DNA of 64,000 bases, from the NCBI GenBank assembly GCA_020635035.1, contig JACKAO010000003.1, positions 310,001 through 374,000 on the forward strand, written 5' to 3'. This stretch comes from Calditrichia bacterium. Its GTDB lineage: Bacteria > Calditrichota > Calditrichia > Calditrichales > J004. The notes under the pieces were generated by a model, which saw only the letters and a program-made list of their open reading frames with translations, did not search any database and was not told where the DNA came from. Both the position numbers and the translations under genes were made by a program. Shown piece after piece: positions 7,213 through 17,800 of the stretch; positions within the stretch are counted from its first letter, which is position 1; each line of letters begins with the position of its first letter.

Positions 7213-8730
7213 ATGAAAATATTAATAGTTATTTTTATTCACATTTCGATTTCATTTTCACAATAAGTAGAAGCTAACAAACCTGAATTTTATGCAAGGA
7301 CAAAAAATGTAAGTCCATTAAAAACAATAAAATTTGAATTAATACCTTTAGCAACAACCTATTGTTATGATGATAACTACCCAAATGAAGAATTTAGCGG
7401 TTGCACAGGTTGTGCATCTATTCCATTATTTGAAATAATAGGTTCAAATGATCCTAGTCAAACTGGTTTTGAAGGTTGTTGGGATACTGGAAATGTGTTT
7501 GACAAATTTGGTTTTGGAATATATAAAGTATTAGTTACTGGTGATATTCGGCATCATTTTTACCTTGATTTAAGAGATTGTGATTTTAGAAGAATTTATC
7601 CGGTAATTTCTAGCCCGGATCAGTTTATGCGATATGATGGGACTTTAGAAAATTCTAAACTTGAGTATGATCATACTAATCCAAGTGATTATGAGGTAAT
7701 TCAAAACGGGTCTACTATTCGAATTTGGGATGAATGGGGTGAAGGTCTCCCAAATACAGAACTTATGCCTTCAAATTTTTGGGTAAATAGTATTGGTTTG
7801 GCTGAATACGGAATTGAAAATGGATTTAGTATACCTATCTTTTGGGGAAAAGAGAAAAATGCACAGAACATTACAAAATATAGAGTATACAGGGCAATTA
7901 CTACATCAATCAATCCTCCTGCAGATCAATACTTTTCCTGGATTGCGGATGTTGACGAAGATGTATTTCATTTCAATGATAATTCTTTAAAACAAATAAA
8001 CAATAATAATGACTATTTTTTTCATTATTACATAGAATCTTTTAGTGGTTCAACATCTAAAAATAAAACAATAAAGAAAACCTTATTCGGTGCAGCGGCT
8101 AATTGGTCAGGCACCTTACTTCTCTCTTCAAGTGGCAATAATCCAAAAATTGTCTGGGGACCACATCCTACTATGTCTGTTTCAAACTATAAGATATACA
8201 GGGCTGTTACTTCATATGGCTCTCCTCCCCCGACAAGATTTCAATACTCTGAAATTTGCAGTGTAAGTGCGAATACATTTCAGTTTGTAGATTATGATTT
8301 CAATATTGGTGGCGCCAGTAATACAGCATATTGGTATGTAAAAGCATATAATGGCAGTCTGTCACCCGAAACAAATATTGTGAATTCTGCTGTTTTGTAT
8401 TACGATAGGAAACAGTCTGATAGATCGGTATATTCTGCCAAACCAATTTCGGAATTTAAAATATATTCAAATTACCCGAATCCCTTTAATCCTGTAACTA
8501 CCATTTCATTCGAATTACCAGAAGACGCATTTACACAATTAAATATCTATGATATTCATGGAAAAGAAATCTCGACTTTAGTTAAGGACAATTTTGAAAA
8601 AGGAAGTCATTCTATTCAGTTTGATGCCGGCAGCCTGCCCAGCGGTATTTATTTTTACAGGTTATTGGCTGTAGAAAATAAAAATGGAAAAAGCAATTCT
8701 GCTACAGGACGTATGCTGTTGCTAAAATAA
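7213..8730 (+). pseudogene. T9SS-sorted secreted protein, unit C partner, with an in-frame stop after the signal peptide
   Basis: A ribosome binding site (GGAG) precedes ATG at 7213, which encodes a signal peptide MKILIVIFIHISISFSQ. TAA at 7264-7266 then interrupts the frame, which continues without another stop to 8730 (505 residues if read through). A GTG at 7495 would open the rest but has no ribosome binding site and would lack the signal peptide. The mature part has two related fibronectin-like modules with the motif 'YRVYRAITTS' / 'YKIYRAVTSY' (about residues 220 and 325). A T9SS type A sorting domain follows from about residue 415 (NYPNPFNPVTTISFELPE ... GIYFYRLLA), which should direct export and surface anchoring by the type IX system. 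The stop may be a real mutation, a sequencing error or a recoded codon; decay of the sister in unit A favours mutation. Confidence 0.75.
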
Positions 8731-8752
8731 CCCCATCAAGGGGTAAAAGTTT
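8730..8752. terminator. Probable terminator between convergent genes
   Basis: ACCCC (8730-8734) and GGGGT form a 5-bp stem with a 5-nt loop, followed on the + strand by AAAAG and a run of seven T. It overlaps the last codons of the amidohydrolase on the other strand. Moderate support. Confidence 0.45.
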
Positions 8753-10031
8753 TTTTCAATCGTTTTACCGGGAAAAGATCATAGGCATTCTGGTATAACA
8801 GCCGTTGCAGAAGACCTTCCACATCATACGCCGCCAGCCAGCCTTCCGTAAGCAGTTCAGCAATGGCCTGGACAATCCCTTTTTTTGCCAGCTCCAGATG
8901 TCCCGGTAGCAGTTCAATAAGCGAGACATCCCCGCCAAATAAAAATATTTTGTTAGCAGGCACAGCCGTCAGGAACTCCTTTAAAAAACGCACGGCTGCC
9001 AGCGGGCTGATCATCCATGACCAGCACATATCCACATAAGCATTAGGATAATGTTTGGCCAGGGCAATCAACTCATCCTGGTGCGGGTAGTTGATGTGCA
9101 TAAAAACAAAACTGCTTTCGGGATGCAGCCTGCACAGGTTACTCATATCCCCGGCATTATGGCGCAGGTTATGCAGCGGCATCGTCCCATGCCCGGAATG
9201 GTAACCGGTATGCATCTTATACGGCAGTCCGGATTCGGTTGCCTTTTTTATGGTGTGATATACTAAAAAATCTTCAAGTGCCTTGCGTTCCAGGCGGTTT
9301 ACCTGCCAGTCTTTCTCCCTGCAATGATTAAAACATTGCTTAACGTCATTCAGCTCCCGGACGTTGTAATCGATTTTACGGCGGTATGCCGACGGGTTTT
9401 TTACGGCAACACTTTTGGGCCCGAAATCCATAAAACTGCGGTCGATTGCTTCGATGCAGTCATCCAGTTTTTCAGGCGGTCTTTGCAGAATATTCTGAAC
9501 AAGCATAACATCAAAATCAGAACAAAGGCGGGACACGCATAAATCCATCAGAAAATCTGCTCGTTCACTCTTACGGTAAAGGGGAGCATCCAGAGCGTTC
9601 ACCTGGCAGTGATCAATATTGCAGATATCTTTAAGTATATGGTCATAAAAACCGGGTTTTACCTGCGCTGCGATCTTATCGTTAATTTTCTTCCAGTTGC
9701 TGTCGCTGATATCATTTTCATCGTATAAAACACGGATGGTTTCCCTGACCATCATGCCGTAACCGGTGTGACGTATCAAGGGCCAGAATTGCCGGATAAT
9801 TTTCCATTTGGAATCTGCCGGGATTGTTTCATCTTTAATCAGGTCGGCCTGTCGTTCACTCATGCCCGATACAATCAGGTCCGATTCAACATATTGCCGG
9901 AACAGCAACCCGATATCGTTGTAGCCTTTATAGGCCGGATTTTTTAAACGATCCTTTTCTTCCAGCAGGTGTTCGTGTGTATCGGCCAGGGGAATGGAGT
10001 TAAAAATATTGATAATTTCACTTTTATTCAC
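8736..10031 (-). CDS. Amidohydrolase-family metal-dependent hydrolase
   Basis: A 431-residue TIM-barrel metallohydrolase of the amidohydrolase_2 type. The N-terminal metal motif is DTHEHL (His19, His21). Further candidate ligands are in YKMHTGYHSGHG (about residues 272-283), in SSFVFMHINYPHQ (about 310-320) and in FLFGGDVS (Asp near 375). The fold and motif order match the Amidohydro-rel family that contains uronate isomerase-like and decarboxylase-type enzymes. There is no signal peptide, so it is probably cytoplasmic. It is convergent with the array gene ending at 8730. It has no obvious pathway partner, so the substrate is not assigned. A fragment of its 3' end is duplicated at 4294-4337. 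Confidence 0.8.
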   Translation of the reverse strand: MNKSEIINIFNSIPLADTHEHLLEEKDRLKNPAYKGYNDIGLLFRQYVESDLIVSGMSERQADLIKDETIPADSKWKIIRQFWPLIRHTGYGMMVRETIRVLYDENDISDSNWKKINDKIAAQVKPGFYDHILKDICNIDHCQVNALDAPLYRKSERADFLMDLCVSRLCSDFDVMLVQNILQRPPEKLDDCIEAIDRSFMDFGPKSVAVKNPSAYRRKIDYNVRELNDVKQCFNHCREKDWQVNRLERKALEDFLVYHTIKKATESGLPYKMHTGYHSGHGTMPLHNLRHNAGDMSNLCRLHPESSFVFMHINYPHQDELIALAKHYPNAYVDMCWSWMISPLAAVRFLKEFLTAVPANKIFLFGGDVSLIELLPGHLELAKKGIVQAIAELLTEGWLAAYDVEGLLQRLLYQNAYDLFPVKRLKKTFTP

Positions 10032-10125
10032 ATTAAAACCTGATTAAATTCTTTGGCTAAACATAAAAGCCTTACCGCTCATTGTCAACGGTAAAGCAGC
10101 GATGCAAACTAAGCAAAAGGTAAAA

Positions 10126-10575
10126 ATGCACAAAGAGATTACACTCTTCCTGAAACAGAATCGCAATGAAATTATTAATCTGGCTATCGATAATCTGAGC
10201 CGTAATAAGTTTGATCATTATGGCAGGAGTGAGCAGGTCCAGACCGGCAATAAATTCAATAATCTGATGGATACAATAATTATTTCTGTGCAGAATAATG
10301 ATGTTAATCCAATGATTCGTTACATGGATAAAATTGCCCGGGAACGCTACCAGGATTCTTATATGCTTTTTGAAGTTCAGGCAGCTATTAATGCTGTTGA
10401 AGAGAATATCTGGACGATTTTAAAGAAAAAGTCATTTGCTTACCGCCTGGATGCATTCAGACTGATTTCGCGAATTACGGGAATTGCCAAATTAACCCTT
10501 TCCACGCATTTTGATGAATTCTCCCATGATGAATCGCTGCTTGCTGATCCTAATTCTATTATGCTGAATAACTAA
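10126..10575 (+). CDS. Small helical protein resembling the RsbR N-terminal sensor domain
   Basis: About 149 residues. The ATG at 10126 is preferred over the in-frame ATG at 10102 because AAAAGG lies just upstream of it. The protein is alpha-helical, begins 'MHKEITLFLKQNRNEIINLA', and resembles the RsbRD_N (non-heme globin-like) domain found on stressosome and anti-sigma regulators. That similarity is by eye only. No STAS or kinase domain is attached. It stands alone, divergent from the amidohydrolase (70-95 nt gap) and upstream of the DUF350 gene with a separate promoter between. Function is unknown; a stand-alone sensory or scaffold domain is a possibility. Confidence 0.6.
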   Translation: MHKEITLFLKQNRNEIINLAIDNLSRNKFDHYGRSEQVQTGNKFNNLMDTIIISVQNNDVNPMIRYMDKIARERYQDSYMLFEVQAAINAVEENIWTILKKKSFAYRLDAFRLISRITGIAKLTLSTHFDEFSHDESLLADPNSIMLNN

Positions 10576-10679
10576 TTCTGATTTTTCTTATCCTGTTTTA
10601 ATCTGCAAAATCATTTCTTAAATTCATCACGAAATAGCACAATAAAATAGCATAGCATTTTTTGATATAAAAAGTAAGA

Positions 10680-10708
10680 TTGACAAAAAATCTAAAAATG
10701 GCTATTAT
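10680..10708 (+). promoter_or_regulatory. Sigma-70-type promoter for the DUF350 / transglycosylase pair
   Basis: TTGACA (10680-10685) and TATTAT (10703-10708) are separated by exactly 17 nt. The -35 is perfect and the -10 has one mismatch. The start codon at 10751 is about 40 nt downstream, which fits a short leader. Confidence 0.65.
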
Positions 10709-10750
10709 CAAAAAGACTACACGATCAACTTCTATAACCGGGGCAAAAAA

Positions 10751-10987
10751 ATGGAGATGGATTCTTTTGATTTAATTATGTTGCGTAACTTTATTTATGC
10801 AATTCTGGGTGTACTTGTTGGGATTTTATCATCATTGGGAACGTATAAATTATTTAATAAAACGACCCGTTTTGATATTCCTAATGAATTGGAAAAAGGT
10901 AACCTGGCAGTTGGCATTGTTGTTGGCGGCATTTTTATCATGATTGGTTTAATAGTAGGATTAATAATAGGGATGAGTCTCAATTAG
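10751..10987 (+). CDS. DUF350-family small membrane protein
   Basis: Seventy-eight residues with two predicted membrane helices (about 12-32 and 52-75) joined by a loop FDIPNELEKGNLAVGI. The pattern of a first helix, a charged loop with 'FDIxxEL..GNLAVGI' and a second glycine-rich helix is that of DUF350 (YjfL-like) proteins. These are inner-membrane proteins of unknown biochemical role, often near envelope-stress genes. It ends 1 nt before the start of the lytic transglycosylase, so the two are certainly close enough to be cotranscribed from the promoter at 10680. Confidence 0.7.
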   Translation: MEMDSFDLIMLRNFIYAILGVLVGILSSLGTYKLFNKTTRFDIPNELEKGNLAVGIVVGGIFIMIGLIVGLIIGMSLN

Positions 10988-10988
10988 G

Positions 10989-11738
10989 ATGAGAGAAATA
11001 ACAGGGATTTTCTTGTTTTGTATTATTCTGCTTTTTGCAGCATGTGTAAAACAAAAAGAAATAGATGAGTTGGCACGAACCCAGCAATCGGACTCACTGA
11101 TGGCTGTGGTTGAATCACGACTGGCTGAGAAGAAAAAATTACAGCAGCTTAAGGACGAGCTTTTTAACAGCAAAGTGGGCCAATCCATTGATAAGTATAA
11201 ACCGATCATTAAAAAATATTCAAAACGCTATGGTTTTGACTGGCGTCTGATAACCGCGCAAATCATCCAGGAATCCGGTTTCAGGGAAAAGGCGCACAGC
11301 CGGGCAGGAGCCCGCGGTCTGATGCAGCTTATGCCGCTGACTGCAAAAGAAATAAGCCGTGAACTCGATATTGAATATATTATGAAAAATCCGCGAGAAA
11401 ATATTACCGCCGGAATTTATCACCTAAAAAAGCAGATGCGTTATTTTCCGGATTCTCCGGAATCCGACCGGACACAATTAGCACTAGCCAGTTATAATGC
11501 AGGGGCAGGCCGCGTTTTTGACGCCCAGGATATTGCAAAGTTTTACCATCAGCCGCAAAACCGCTGGCCAAATGTTAGGCCGTACCTTTCGATGTTAAAA
11601 CACAGTGACTGGGAATTGCATCTGCAGATTTGGCCAAAAGGACAACCGCAATACGGTTATTTTTACGGCTATAATGAAACAATTAACTATGTTGACCGCA
11701 TTTGGGATACTTATAATATTTATAAAAAAATCCTTTGA
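10989..11738 (+). CDS. Lipoprotein lytic murein transglycosylase (SLT domain)
   Basis: A 249-residue lipoprotein: signal and lipobox AAC at Cys19, a short charged coiled segment (about 21-60), then a family-1 lytic transglycosylase (SLT) domain from about residue 68. The catalytic glutamate is Glu95 in IIQESGF. The other family motifs follow: GARGLMQLMP (about 107-116), NITAGIYHL and ALASYNAGAG. The enzyme cleaves the MurNAc-GlcNAc bond of peptidoglycan with formation of 1,6-anhydro-MurNAc, acting in the periplasm while anchored to a membrane. The C-terminus (INYVDRIWDTY) is the usual end of MltF/MltC-like domains. It follows the DUF350 gene by 1 nt and is probably cotranscribed with it. Confidence 0.9.
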   Translation: MREITGIFLFCIILLFAACVKQKEIDELARTQQSDSLMAVVESRLAEKKKLQQLKDELFNSKVGQSIDKYKPIIKKYSKRYGFDWRLITAQIIQESGFREKAHSRAGARGLMQLMPLTAKEISRELDIEYIMKNPRENITAGIYHLKKQMRYFPDSPESDRTQLALASYNAGAGRVFDAQDIAKFYHQPQNRWPNVRPYLSMLKHSDWELHLQIWPKGQPQYGYFYGYNETINYVDRIWDTYNIYKKIL

Positions 11739-11877
11739 TTTTAACAGCCCGCTTTTCCAAATCTAAAAAAAAGACAAAATTTTGTACTCCTTTTTTATCT
11801 AATGTGATTATTGTCATTGAGCAATTAACACTTTTTTTTGAATTTTTTCTGTCATTTTCCCAACCAAGAGGTGTAGT

Positions 11878-14800
11878 ATGCTCGGTTCATTCAGGCATAA
11901 AAAACTAAATTTTATTACCATTGCCGCTGTTTTTGCAGTCTTCTCAGGAGCTGTAAGTACGTATGCAGAAACAATATGGGTGAGCACATCCGGGAACGAT
12001 CTGCTTGGTACCGGCAGTAAAAATGAACCCTATAAAACCATCTCATTTGCATCAACTCAAATCGCTCAAAATGACACCGTTCTGATAATGGGCGGAACCT
12101 ATTCTGAAAATGTTCTGATCGAAACCTTTGCCGATTTTGTAATAAGTGCAGAATCTGAAACCGATACAGTTTTTATCAAATCAGCGGGGCAGGGGGCAGC
12201 CTTTTCACTTGTTGCCATGGAAAATAATCCATCCCGTTCTATGGTTATTGAAAATCTCTATATAAGTCATGCAAATGGTGTAAACGGCACAGGATTGTAT
12301 ATTGAAGGTGGTTCTGCTACAATCAGGAATTGTACAATCACAAAAAACAACAATCCTTCTGCAAATGGCGGTGGTGTTTATATTATTAGTTCAGATATCA
12401 ACAGCCGTCCCCTTCTTGAAAACAATCACATCTTTGCAAATACTGCCGCTACCGGAGCAGGCATTTACTGCGAAAGTACAACTTTGGATTTGAATAATAA
12501 TTTTATTTTTTCAAATGACGCCACAGCTGATGGCGGCGGAGTAGCTGTTATCAATAGTCTTGAAATAGATTTTACCGGTAATGAGATTTATAAAAATAAA
12601 TCCAATAATGGTGCAGGTATTTTTATTGATGCGAATACAGCAGGACAAATAATAAACAACCGCATAATTGAAAACTTTATTTACGAAAACGCTGCGCAGA
12701 ACAATGGTGGTGCCATTTATACAGAAGGTAATGCACAAAACAGCTTCCTAAAAAACACAATGGCAGAAAATTCAGCAGGTAATGATGGCGGGGCTGTTTA
12801 TTTCTTTACTACATCAAATGTTATTTTCAGTAATAATGTTGTAGTAAACAACCGCTCTGATCATTTTGGTGGTGGTTTTGCATTTATAGATCTGGGTATT
12901 GCAGTAATCAATCTCTGGAGTAATACGATCACCGGGAATGTTGCAGCTTTGGATGGTGGGGCCATTTATGCTCAGAATGCCACACAGCTTACAGTGGGCG
13001 GAGCAGCAAATCTGACTAATAATATTTTCCATAACCGGGCTGCAAAAAAACTTAATAACATCACCTCCAGTGCTGCCGTAAGCAATCTGAACCTGAGTTA
13101 TAATTACTGGGGATCTTCCAATCAGTTACTTGTAAGTCAGCAAATTACGATACCTAACATCAATGCAACATGGTCAATTTTTTCACCGGGACCGGCAAAT
13201 GTGCAGGTCAAACTTAACCGTCCTGTAAAAAATATTTGGTTTGCAGATGGAAAAATTTCATTTGAAAACGGTGGTTTTGATCCTGTGGGTGACAGTACAA
13301 TTGTTATCCGTACCCATCCTGATACATCTTTTACTATCAATGGACAGGCATCATTTATTCCTAAGATTTACAGTTTTGACTGGAGTAATATTCAACTGTC
13401 AAATCCGGCGATGTTAAATTTTTATTTGGATAGTACCGAACTGGATTTAATGGGGAATCCATTTTTCCTGAATCTCCGTATTCTTGAAAAGCAGGATACT
13501 TCGTGGCTACAGGTAGATACAGAGCCTTTTAAAAATGGTGCGATTCTGCAAACACCATTAACAGCTTTGAATGTCAACAATTACACATTGGGACTGGATC
13601 AGAATGCCAACAGCCCCATTCTTACTGTAAATCCTGCTCCAAACAGAGCGGATGTAACTTCATCAGAGCCATTGCTAATTAATTTTATAAATCCTATGAA
13701 TGCAGGGACAGTGGTTAAAGGTAATGTATCGGTTCGAGGCAACCTTTCCGGTCTGCGTGACTTTTTATTTGACTACGATGAAACCGCAAATGTCGCCTAT
13801 ATTTTACCCCAGGATAAACTCCAATCCGGAGAGAAAGTTACTGTTACTCTGAATAATGCTTTTACAACAGCAGAAGGCGATGGTCTTGTAAACGGGTTTA
13901 CCTGGCAGTTCCGGACGAGCGCCTTTCGTGGGAGTGGCATTTTAAATACCAATGCTGTTCTGCAGCAACGCGCGGGAACCAATAGTTACGGATTCTCAGA
14001 TTTTGATAATGATGGAATTCCTGAAATGGTAGAATTATCAACCACAACCCTGACCGTTTATAATTTATCAGGGGGCGTCTCTTATGCACCTTTACATAAC
14101 CAGACACTTGGCAAAGAATACAAATTCCTGAGACTGGCTGATCTGGATGGTGACTTTCTGAATGAAATTATTCTGTTTGATGACACTGAAATCATTGCTT
14201 ATAAATATTCAGCATCAGCGGGTTTCAGCAGTACACCAGTTTTTACTGCAAATTTTAATAACAGCAGTGTGTTAAAAGATGTAAAAATAGCCGATCTGAA
14301 TAATGATGGACTTCTCGATATGGCATTGCTTCGAGATTTTTCTGAATTCAGGCAGCTCGATATCTACCCCGGATATAATGATGGCGGGTTTGGATTAGGA
14401 TCATCTTCGCCCGTGTTTTTAAGTGGTCTCTCTGACCAGATTGATTTGCTGGACTGGAATACAGATGGTTTATATGATTTGATTGCATCCAATGGATCTG
14501 CCGCAAACAACCTGGCACTGATCACCAATCAGCGTAACTCATATGCCAGCCTTATTAACACATTGTTTGAAATAAGCAGTCAGGCAAAGATCGCTGCGGC
14601 AAACGTATTGGATAGCGATTTATTTAAAGATAAAAATGAATTGATTATCGCCGGAACAGCAGCCAGTACCAACCTGCTTAAAATTTTTAATGTAGATGAA
14701 AAAGGTAATTTTATGCAGTCGGATCGTGTTGAGTTTTCGGCTGCAGTTACAGCATTTGAAACGGCAGATTTTAATTCCGACGGTTATAATGATATCGCAG

Positions 14801-17800
14801 TCAGCCTGTCTGATGGATCTTTACAAATGCTGTTTTCGGATGGCTCAGGAAATTTGAATGATCCTTTCCCGATCACACCCGGATTACTTGCATCAAATAT
14901 GCAGGCGATCGATTACGATGCTGATGGTGATCTGGATCTGTTTGTCTATAATTCGCAGGATAATATTACATCCTGGAAAATTCTGGAAAATGTTTCCCGC
15001 AGTCCGCGAAGCTGGTTTGTTGAGCAGGGATTTGAAGGTGGAAATGGTACATTCATTCAACCTTTTGGAGATATAAACCAGGCAGTGGCAGTAAGTTTTG
15101 AAGGGGATTCTATCTTTGTTAAACCTGGGAATTATACTGAAAATCTTGCAATCCGCCACAGCCTTCTGATTAGTGCTACCGATACAGCGGCAGTATTTTT
15201 AATGCCGGACAATAACGATCCATTTGCATCAAGTCTGCTTGATGTGAAAAATGTGCATGTATTCCGGTTGAATGGATTAATTCTTCATGATAATGCAATA
15301 AATTCCGGATCGCTCGGCTTAACCATTGAAAATAGCGATAGTCTGCTTCTGGCTAATATGCAGATCCGTAATTTTGATAATGCCATTGATATAAAAACAT
15401 CGACAGGTACATTAAACGGAGTTTTTGTTGAAGACAATAATAAAGGTGTTAATATCGAAGATGCCGATTTAAATGTTAAATATTCGAATTTTGAAAGAAA
15501 TTCGCAATTTGCCTTTTATGCCAGTAATTCAGTGCTGGATTTTCGGGATTCCGATTTTCATAACAATGCACAAAACGGTGTAACAGCTTTTGCCTTGACT
15601 AATAGTTCTCAGGTAAATCTGTTTAAGACATCTTTTAGCCAAAACTATGGTACAAATATTCAGGTTATTAATTCTCAGTTTTCAGGTCAGTTTGCTTTTA
15701 TAGGTGAAGCCCTGCCTTTGTCCACCAATATAGACGGGATTGGAATCAGTGGATCCGGAAATTCACGATTACAAATTCATAATTCAGTGATCGCCGATAA
15801 TTTTAAAACCGGTTTACGGCTTGATAACAGTAATGCCATCATTCTGAATAGTATATTTGCGTTTAATGATTCAACAGGATCACAAAATGGAAATGCTATT
15901 GTTGCCATAAACAATAGTGTTGCAGATGTTACAAATTCGATATTTCTCGGTAATAACAAGACATTTGAGATAGTTGGTTCCACGCTCACATCTAACTATA
16001 ACGACTTTTATCAAAACAAAAACACGACAGATGTTACAACTCTTGGCACCGGGAATATGTATGTTAACCCGCTTTTTGTTTTTATGTACAACCCGATAGG
16101 TCCTGAACCGGAAGTAGATAATTTCCAAAATATAAAACTTGCTGCAGGATCACCATTGATTGATAAGGGTGATCCGGATTTAACAAATGGTAATTCAGAG
16201 TCGCGCTCGGATATCGGTTTATACGGGAACCTTGGTTTGCCTTTTGCCATCGAATCGATACCGCAGGGAACAGTTGAAAGCCAGGATTCATCAGTAACAA
16301 TCAGTTGGGCACAGGTATCTGCTGCAGAGCAGCAACTTTGGGCTGCAACAGCTGTTTATCGTGATACGGTTTCAATCTTCCAGGCAGATACCAGCAAGAT
16401 GTTATCAATTCTCCCAAAATCGTTAACAGCTTACACAGATAATAACATAGAATTTGGTAAAGAGTATTTTTACAAGCTGGCTTACGTTGATACAAATGGC
16501 GGAGCGTATTCTTACACAGATGCTTTGAACGGCAGAATTGATTTTAGCCGCTTGGATATTTCGTCAGAAAAACTGACCGTACAGCTTGGTCAGGGAGATA
16601 CCCTTATCAGCAGTGTTACACTGACAAACAGCGGGACACTTCCTGCTATGATCAATGCATCTGATCCCGGAGTTAACTGGCTGCAGATATTCCCGGCTCA
16701 AAGACTTTTACAAAGATCTGAAAGTGGTTTTTTCAGGTTACGTTTTAACACAAACGGATTAACAAAAGACTCAACTTATACAGCTGCTATTTTGTTCACC
16801 GATGCCAACAACCCGTTGGTTTCGAAGAAGCTTGATATAGAAATGCTGGTTTCTTACAGGGATTTAATCGCACCGCTAACTTTTATAAATGGCGTTTACC
16901 CGGATACAATTTCACAAGCCGGTTTCACAGTGAACTTCACGGCAAATGACAGTATAAACAGTACAATCGGGACCCCGACAAATCTTTTAAAATTTGCCTA
17001 TCGTTTTGGCAGAATTGAAAATACTACGCCTGTTGTCACACATTCCGGCACAACCCAGGAGCGTACATTAAATTTTTATCCTTTGCCTGACGGCAAATAC
17101 TTTTTTGAAGTTGCCGCTATAGATACAGCCGGGAATGGCGGTTTTGATGTAAACAGCAAAAAATTATCTTTCAGTGTGGATGCAAGCAACCTGAGTGTAA
17201 TACCTAAATTCTGGCAGATGATTACAGTTCCAAGGAATATAATCGCCAGTGATAAAAAAATTAATCCTGAAAAAATAGCTGCCCTTCGTCATTGGCAGGA
17301 CGGGATGTATGCATTCTCTTCACCTGATTCTGTGCTGCCCGGAAAAAGCTATTGGATTTTTACAACAGAGAGAGTTCAGTTGGATTTAAATGAATTTGAT
17401 CTTGTAAACGCGGATAATTCTTTTTCAGTCAATCTTGATGAAGGCTGGAACATGATCGGCAACCCATGGTCATGGAATATCTCCATGGATAAGCTGACAT
17501 TTACTGAAAATGGCGGCAGATCGTATTCTTTTGACGCAGCGCAGGAAGACAGTATAATTGATCCGGGTATTTATCTCTGGCAAGTCTCCCTGAATGAAAG
17601 GGGATATAAGCTACAAACCGACAGTAAGCTGCATATGAATACCGGTTACTGGATCAAAACAGATCGGCCTTTAACCTTAAGTTATGATCCAACCCCGCAG
17701 ACAAATGTTGATTTAAGCCTGCCCAAAATATCAGATCTTGGAGATATTGCTGCAACCGATGCATTGATACAGCTGAAGGTTAAAAAGGGTAATGAGCAGG

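Noticed and set aside
7495..8730. A protein starting at GTG 7495
   Set aside because: There is no ribosome binding site, and the same frame continues upstream to a good start with a signal peptide at 7213, broken only by one stop codon. The GTG is therefore not the natural start.
11774..11785. ACAAAATTTTGT palindrome after the transglycosylase gene
   Set aside because: It has no loop and no GC content in the stem, so it does not make a convincing terminator.
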